Both the position numbers and the translations under genes were made by a program. Of a stretch of 64,000 nt of DNA, positions 60,988 to 64,000 are shown one piece after another; the first letter of the stretch is position 1; each line of letters begins with the position of its first letter. Location: NCBI GenBank assembly GCA_052116865.1, contig JBQKKG010000004.1:1-64000 (forward strand). The letters are read 5' to 3'. The notes beneath the pieces were generated by a model. That model had not been told where the DNA came from. It saw nothing but the letters and a program-made list of their open reading frames with translations, and ran no database searches. The stretch comes from CAUPWF01 sp963515125 (lineage in GTDB: Bacteria > Bacillota > Clostridia > Lachnospirales > Lachnospiraceae).

Positions 60988-62670
60988 ATGCAATTAACAG
61001 GAGCAGAAATCGTAATAGAGTGTTTGAAAGAACAAGGTGTTGATACGGTATTCGGATATCCAGGTGGTGCAATATTAAATGTATATGATGCATTATATAA
61101 ACACAGTGATGAAATTAATCATATTTTGACTTCGCATGAACAAGGTGCTGCTCATGCAGCAGATGGATATGCACGAGCAACTGGAAAAGTGGGTGTTTGT
61201 TTTGCCACAAGTGGACCAGGTGCTACCAATCTGGTGACGGGAATTGCAACTGCTTATATGGATTCCATTCCTGTAGTCGCAATTACATGTAATGTTGGCG
61301 TATCGTTATTAGGAAAAGATAGTTTTCAGGAGATTGATATAGCTGGGATTACAATGCCTATTACAAAGCATAATTATATCGTAAAAGATGTAAGGGATTT
61401 GGCAGAGACGATACGAAAAGCATTTGTGATTGCAGATTCACGTCGACCTGGACCAGTACTCATTGATATACCTAAGGATGTTACAGCCAATAAGACTGAT
61501 TATTACAAAGTTACGAAACAAGAGAGGTCAAAGGACTTAAGTACCATCTTAGAGGAAGATATTGAAATGGCTATTTCCATGATACAGAAGTCTAAAAAGC
61601 CATACATATTCGTTGGTGGAGGGGCAGTGCTATCTGATGCGAGTGATGAACTGACTCAATTTGCCTATCGTATAGATTCGCCTGTAGCAGATTCTTTGAT
61701 GGGAAAAGGGGCATTCTCTGGAACTGATGATCGATATACAGGAATGTTAGGTATGCATGGAACGAAAACATCAAATTATGGTGTCAGTGAGTGTGATTTA
61801 TTAGTTGTAATTGGTGCAAGATTCAGTGATCGTGTTACAGGAAATGCAAAGAAATTTGCTAAGAATGCGAAAATTCTTCAAATCGATGTGGATCCAGCTG
61901 AAATTAATAAAAACATTGTAACGAATGCAAGTATTACAGGAGATATTAAAGAGGTTCTTAGAATATTAAATCATAAATTAGAGCAGCAAGTACATACAGA
62001 GTGGATGTCACACATCATGGTCTATAAAGAAAAATATCCATTAACGTTTCATCCAGATACATTGACAGGACCATTTATTGTAGAGGAAATATATCGACAA
62101 ACGAATGGAGAGGCTGTAATTACTACGGAAGTTGGTCAGCATCAGATGTGGTCAGCACAGTTCTATAAATATACAAAACCAAGAACTTTTTTAACTTCAG
62201 GAGGGCTTGGTACTATGGGATATGGATTAGGCGCATCTCTAGGTGCAAAGATGGGTGTTCCGGACAAAATAGTAGTAAACATAGCAGGGGACGGTTGTTT
62301 TCGGATGAATATGAACGAGATTGCAACAGCAGTAAGGCACAATATACCGATTATACAAGTTGTTGTTAATAATCACGTACTTGGAATGGTAAGGCAATGG
62401 CAATCGTTATTCTATGAAAAGCGCTATTCTAACACGATATTAAATGATAGTGTTGATTTTGTAAAATTAGCGGAAGCAATGGGAGCAGTAGGAGTACGTG
62501 CAACAACGCAAGAAGAATTTAAAGAAGCTTTTTGCAAAGCATTATCGCTAAATCAACCTATATTAATTGATTGTCAAATTGATAGTGATGAAAAAGTCTG
62601 GCCTATGGTAGCGCCGGGGGCCCCGATTAGTGAAACATTTAGTGAAGAGGATTTGCAAGAGAAACAATAA
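60988..62670 (+). CDS. ilvB: Acetolactate synthase large subunit
   Basis: This 560-residue ThDP enzyme has the catalytic Glu in SHEQGAAHAADGYARATGKVG, FQEIDIAGITMPITKHNY, the ThDP-Mg motif GDGCFRMNMNEIATAVRHNIPIIQVVVNNH, and GMVRQWQSLFYEKRY typical of the anabolic, FAD-containing AHAS. It condenses pyruvate to acetolactate. No small regulatory subunit gene (ilvN) follows; serC is next after 26 bases, so ilvN must be elsewhere or absent. Confidence 0.94.
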   Translation: MQLTGAEIVIECLKEQGVDTVFGYPGGAILNVYDALYKHSDEINHILTSHEQGAAHAADGYARATGKVGVCFATSGPGATNLVTGIATAYMDSIPVVAITCNVGVSLLGKDSFQEIDIAGITMPITKHNYIVKDVRDLAETIRKAFVIADSRRPGPVLIDIPKDVTANKTDYYKVTKQERSKDLSTILEEDIEMAISMIQKSKKPYIFVGGGAVLSDASDELTQFAYRIDSPVADSLMGKGAFSGTDDRYTGMLGMHGTKTSNYGVSECDLLVVIGARFSDRVTGNAKKFAKNAKILQIDVDPAEINKNIVTNASITGDIKEVLRILNHKLEQQVHTEWMSHIMVYKEKYPLTFHPDTLTGPFIVEEIYRQTNGEAVITTEVGQHQMWSAQFYKYTKPRTFLTSGGLGTMGYGLGASLGAKMGVPDKIVVNIAGDGCFRMNMNEIATAVRHNIPIIQVVVNNHVLGMVRQWQSLFYEKRYSNTILNDSVDFVKLAEAMGAVGVRATTQEEFKEAFCKALSLNQPILIDCQIDSDEKVWPMVAPGAPISETFSEEDLQEKQ

Positions 62671-62696
62671 TTTAAGCATAGATGGAGGAATAAGAA

Positions 62697-63779
62697 ATGA
62701 GCAGAGTGTACAATTTTTCAGCAGGACCAGCAGTATTACCAGAGGAAGTTCTAAGATCAGCAGCAGAAGAGATGTTAGATTACAAGGGCACAGGAATGTC
62801 GGTTATGGAAATGAGTCACCGTTCCAAGGCGTTTGAAGGTATTATCAATGATGCAGAAGCAAATCTTAGAGAACTCATGAATATTCCAGATAATTATAAA
62901 GTGTTATTCTTGCAAGGAGGAGCTTCCCAACAATTTGCAATGATTCCAATGAATTTAATGAAACATAAGGTTGCAGATTACATTGTAACAGGGCAATGGG
63001 CAAAAAAGGCATATCAAGAAGCAGCAAAGTACGGCAAGGCAAATAAAATAGCAAGTTCAGAAGATAAGATGTTTTCTTATATTCCTGATTGTGCGGATCT
63101 GCCTATTTCAGAAGATGCGGATTATGTGTATATTTGTGAAAATAATACAATATATGGTACTAAATTTAAAGAGTTACCAAATACAAAAGGAAAAACATTG
63201 GTTGCAGATGTGTCTTCTTGTTTCTTATCAGAGCCTGTGGATGTGAATAAGTATGGTATCATTTATGGCGGAGTTCAAAAAAATATTGGGCCAGCGGGAA
63301 TGGTAATTGTTATTATTCGTGAAGATCTCATTACAGAGGAACCATTGGAATATACGCCTACCATGTTACAATACAAGATACACGCAGATGCAAAGTCACT
63401 TTATAATACGCCACCGGCATATGGTATTTATATTTGTGGCAAGGTGTTTCAATGGATTAAAGATATGGGTGGATTAGAGGTTGTAAGACAACGTAATGAA
63501 GAAAAAGCAAAGATTCTTTATGATTTTCTCGATCAAAGCAAGATGTTTCAAGGAACAGTGGTGAAAAAAGATAGATCGCTTATGAATGTTCCGTTCGTTA
63601 CAGATAGTGCAGAATTAGATGCGAAATTTATAAAAGAATCAAAAGCTGCAGGTCTTGAGAATCTAAAAGGTCATCGCTCGGTAGGAGGAATGCGTGCTAG
63701 TATTTATAACGCAATGCCGAAAGAAGGTGTAGAAGCACTCGTAGCATTTATGAAAAAATTTGAAGAGGAGAATATGTAA
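62697..63779 (+). CDS. serC: Phosphoserine aminotransferase
   Basis: This 360-residue protein has VYNFSAGPAVLPEEVLRSAAEEMLDYKGTGMSVMEMSHRSKAFE, FLQGGASQQFAMIPMNL and the PLP Lys in YGGVQKNIGPAG. HRSVGGMRASIYNAMP closes the substrate site. It converts 3-phosphohydroxypyruvate to phosphoserine. ATG 62697 follows TGGAGGAATAAGA. The stop overlaps closely with the start of serA (1 base between), forming a serine-synthesis pair. Confidence 0.95.
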   Translation: MSRVYNFSAGPAVLPEEVLRSAAEEMLDYKGTGMSVMEMSHRSKAFEGIINDAEANLRELMNIPDNYKVLFLQGGASQQFAMIPMNLMKHKVADYIVTGQWAKKAYQEAAKYGKANKIASSEDKMFSYIPDCADLPISEDADYVYICENNTIYGTKFKELPNTKGKTLVADVSSCFLSEPVDVNKYGIIYGGVQKNIGPAGMVIVIIREDLITEEPLEYTPTMLQYKIHADAKSLYNTPPAYGIYICGKVFQWIKDMGGLEVVRQRNEEKAKILYDFLDQSKMFQGTVVKKDRSLMNVPFVTDSAELDAKFIKESKAAGLENLKGHRSVGGMRASIYNAMPKEGVEALVAFMKKFEEENM

Positions 63780-63780
63780 G

Positions 63781-64000
63781 ATGTATAAGTATCATTGTTT
63801 AAATCCAATTGCAGATATAGGGATTCAAAAATTTTCCAGTGAATATGCCCAAGTATCTAGTGTGAATAGTGCGGATGCAATATTGGTAAGGAGTGCATCT
63901 ATGCACGATATGGAATTACCAGAACAGCTGAAGGTAATTGCACGGGCAGGTGCAGGGGTAAATAATATTCCGCTTCAGGAAGCTGCTAAGAAGGGAATTG
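63781..64000 (+). CDS. serA: D-3-phosphoglycerate dehydrogenase, 5' part
   Basis: An open frame starts at ATG 63781, right after the serC stop, and runs off the window end after about 73 codons. The translation (YKYHCLNPIADIG, AILVRSASMHDMELPEQLKVIARAGAGVNNIPLQEAAKKGI) matches the N-terminal catalytic domain of SerA, with the RAGAGVNNI motif before the NAD domain. It catalyses the first step of serine synthesis, ahead of SerC. The gene is truncated here only by the window boundary. Confidence 0.92.
   Translation, partial: MYKYHCLNPIADIGIQKFSSEYAQVSSVNSADAILVRSASMHDMELPEQLKVIARAGAGVNNIPLQEAAKKGI

Overview
The window looks like a chromosomal segment of a low-GC, anaerobic, spore-forming Firmicute of the Lachnospiraceae / Clostridium cluster XIVa type. 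The reasons are AT-rich DNA with strong GGAGG ribosome sites, an oxygen-sensitive class III ribonucleotide reductase (nrdDG), a GerA-family germination protein, a Trp T-box leader, an L20-type infC leader, and the order dgt-dnaG-rpoD-trmK-nif3. The genus assignment is inference only.

Layout. 1-1.3 kb is mobile debris: four 22-23 bp direct repeats resembling an IS21-type end abut a Tn916-type integrase that has lost its start and carries a one-base frameshift. 1.7-9.5 kb is an accessory run of small units: PadR plus a membrane protein, an XRE regulator, YwbE, a BmrR-like MerR regulator, a free-standing GyrI-like protein, two acetyltransferases, and TfoX-N, ArsC-like, VOC and flavodoxin-like proteins. 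9.5-18.6 kb is a LacI-controlled ketohexose locus: a psicose/tagatose-type 3-epimerase, a PfkB kinase, a GatZ-like subunit, a ribose-type ABC importer and a class II aldolase. 18.6-22.1 kb holds a zinc-ribbon microprotein, an AraC regulator and glycogen phosphorylase. 22.1-25.3 kb is a T-box leader with a Trp (UGG) specifier in front of an ABC importer of the TrpXYZ type.

25.4-32.4 kb carries nrdD-nrdG-dut behind two NrdR-like boxes, then a GerA-like protein, a MATE exporter and DegV. An NSS transporter lies on the minus strand. 34.1-36.2 kb is the infC-rpmI-rplT operon, whose infC probably starts at AUU, followed by two identical tRNA-Pro genes and one tRNA-Leu. 36.5-41.7 kb has an SDR enzyme, an ABC exporter pair, a two-domain polyphosphate:AMP phosphotransferase and a small unknown protein. 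41.8-49 kb is the dgt, dnaG, rpoD, trmK, nif3 and nucleoside-kinase stretch. 49-54.3 kb (minus strand) is a polyamine operon, XRE-cupin regulator-potA-potB-potCD fusion, followed by an RluA-type pseudouridine synthase whose coding sequence contains a GC-rich palindrome. 54.5-64 kb holds an L,D-transpeptidase with a repetitive acidic tail, tgt-yajC, leuB-ilvD-ilvB, serC and the start of serA.

The least ordinary items are the REP-like palindrome read in frame inside rluA, the ketohexose locus with one kinase feeding a bisphosphate-type aldolase, the acidic-repeat transpeptidase, the PotC-PotD fusion, and the collection of readable regulatory elements (T-box, NrdR boxes, LacI operators, MerR promoter, infC AUU start). 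I saw no CRISPR array, rRNA or intact transposase.
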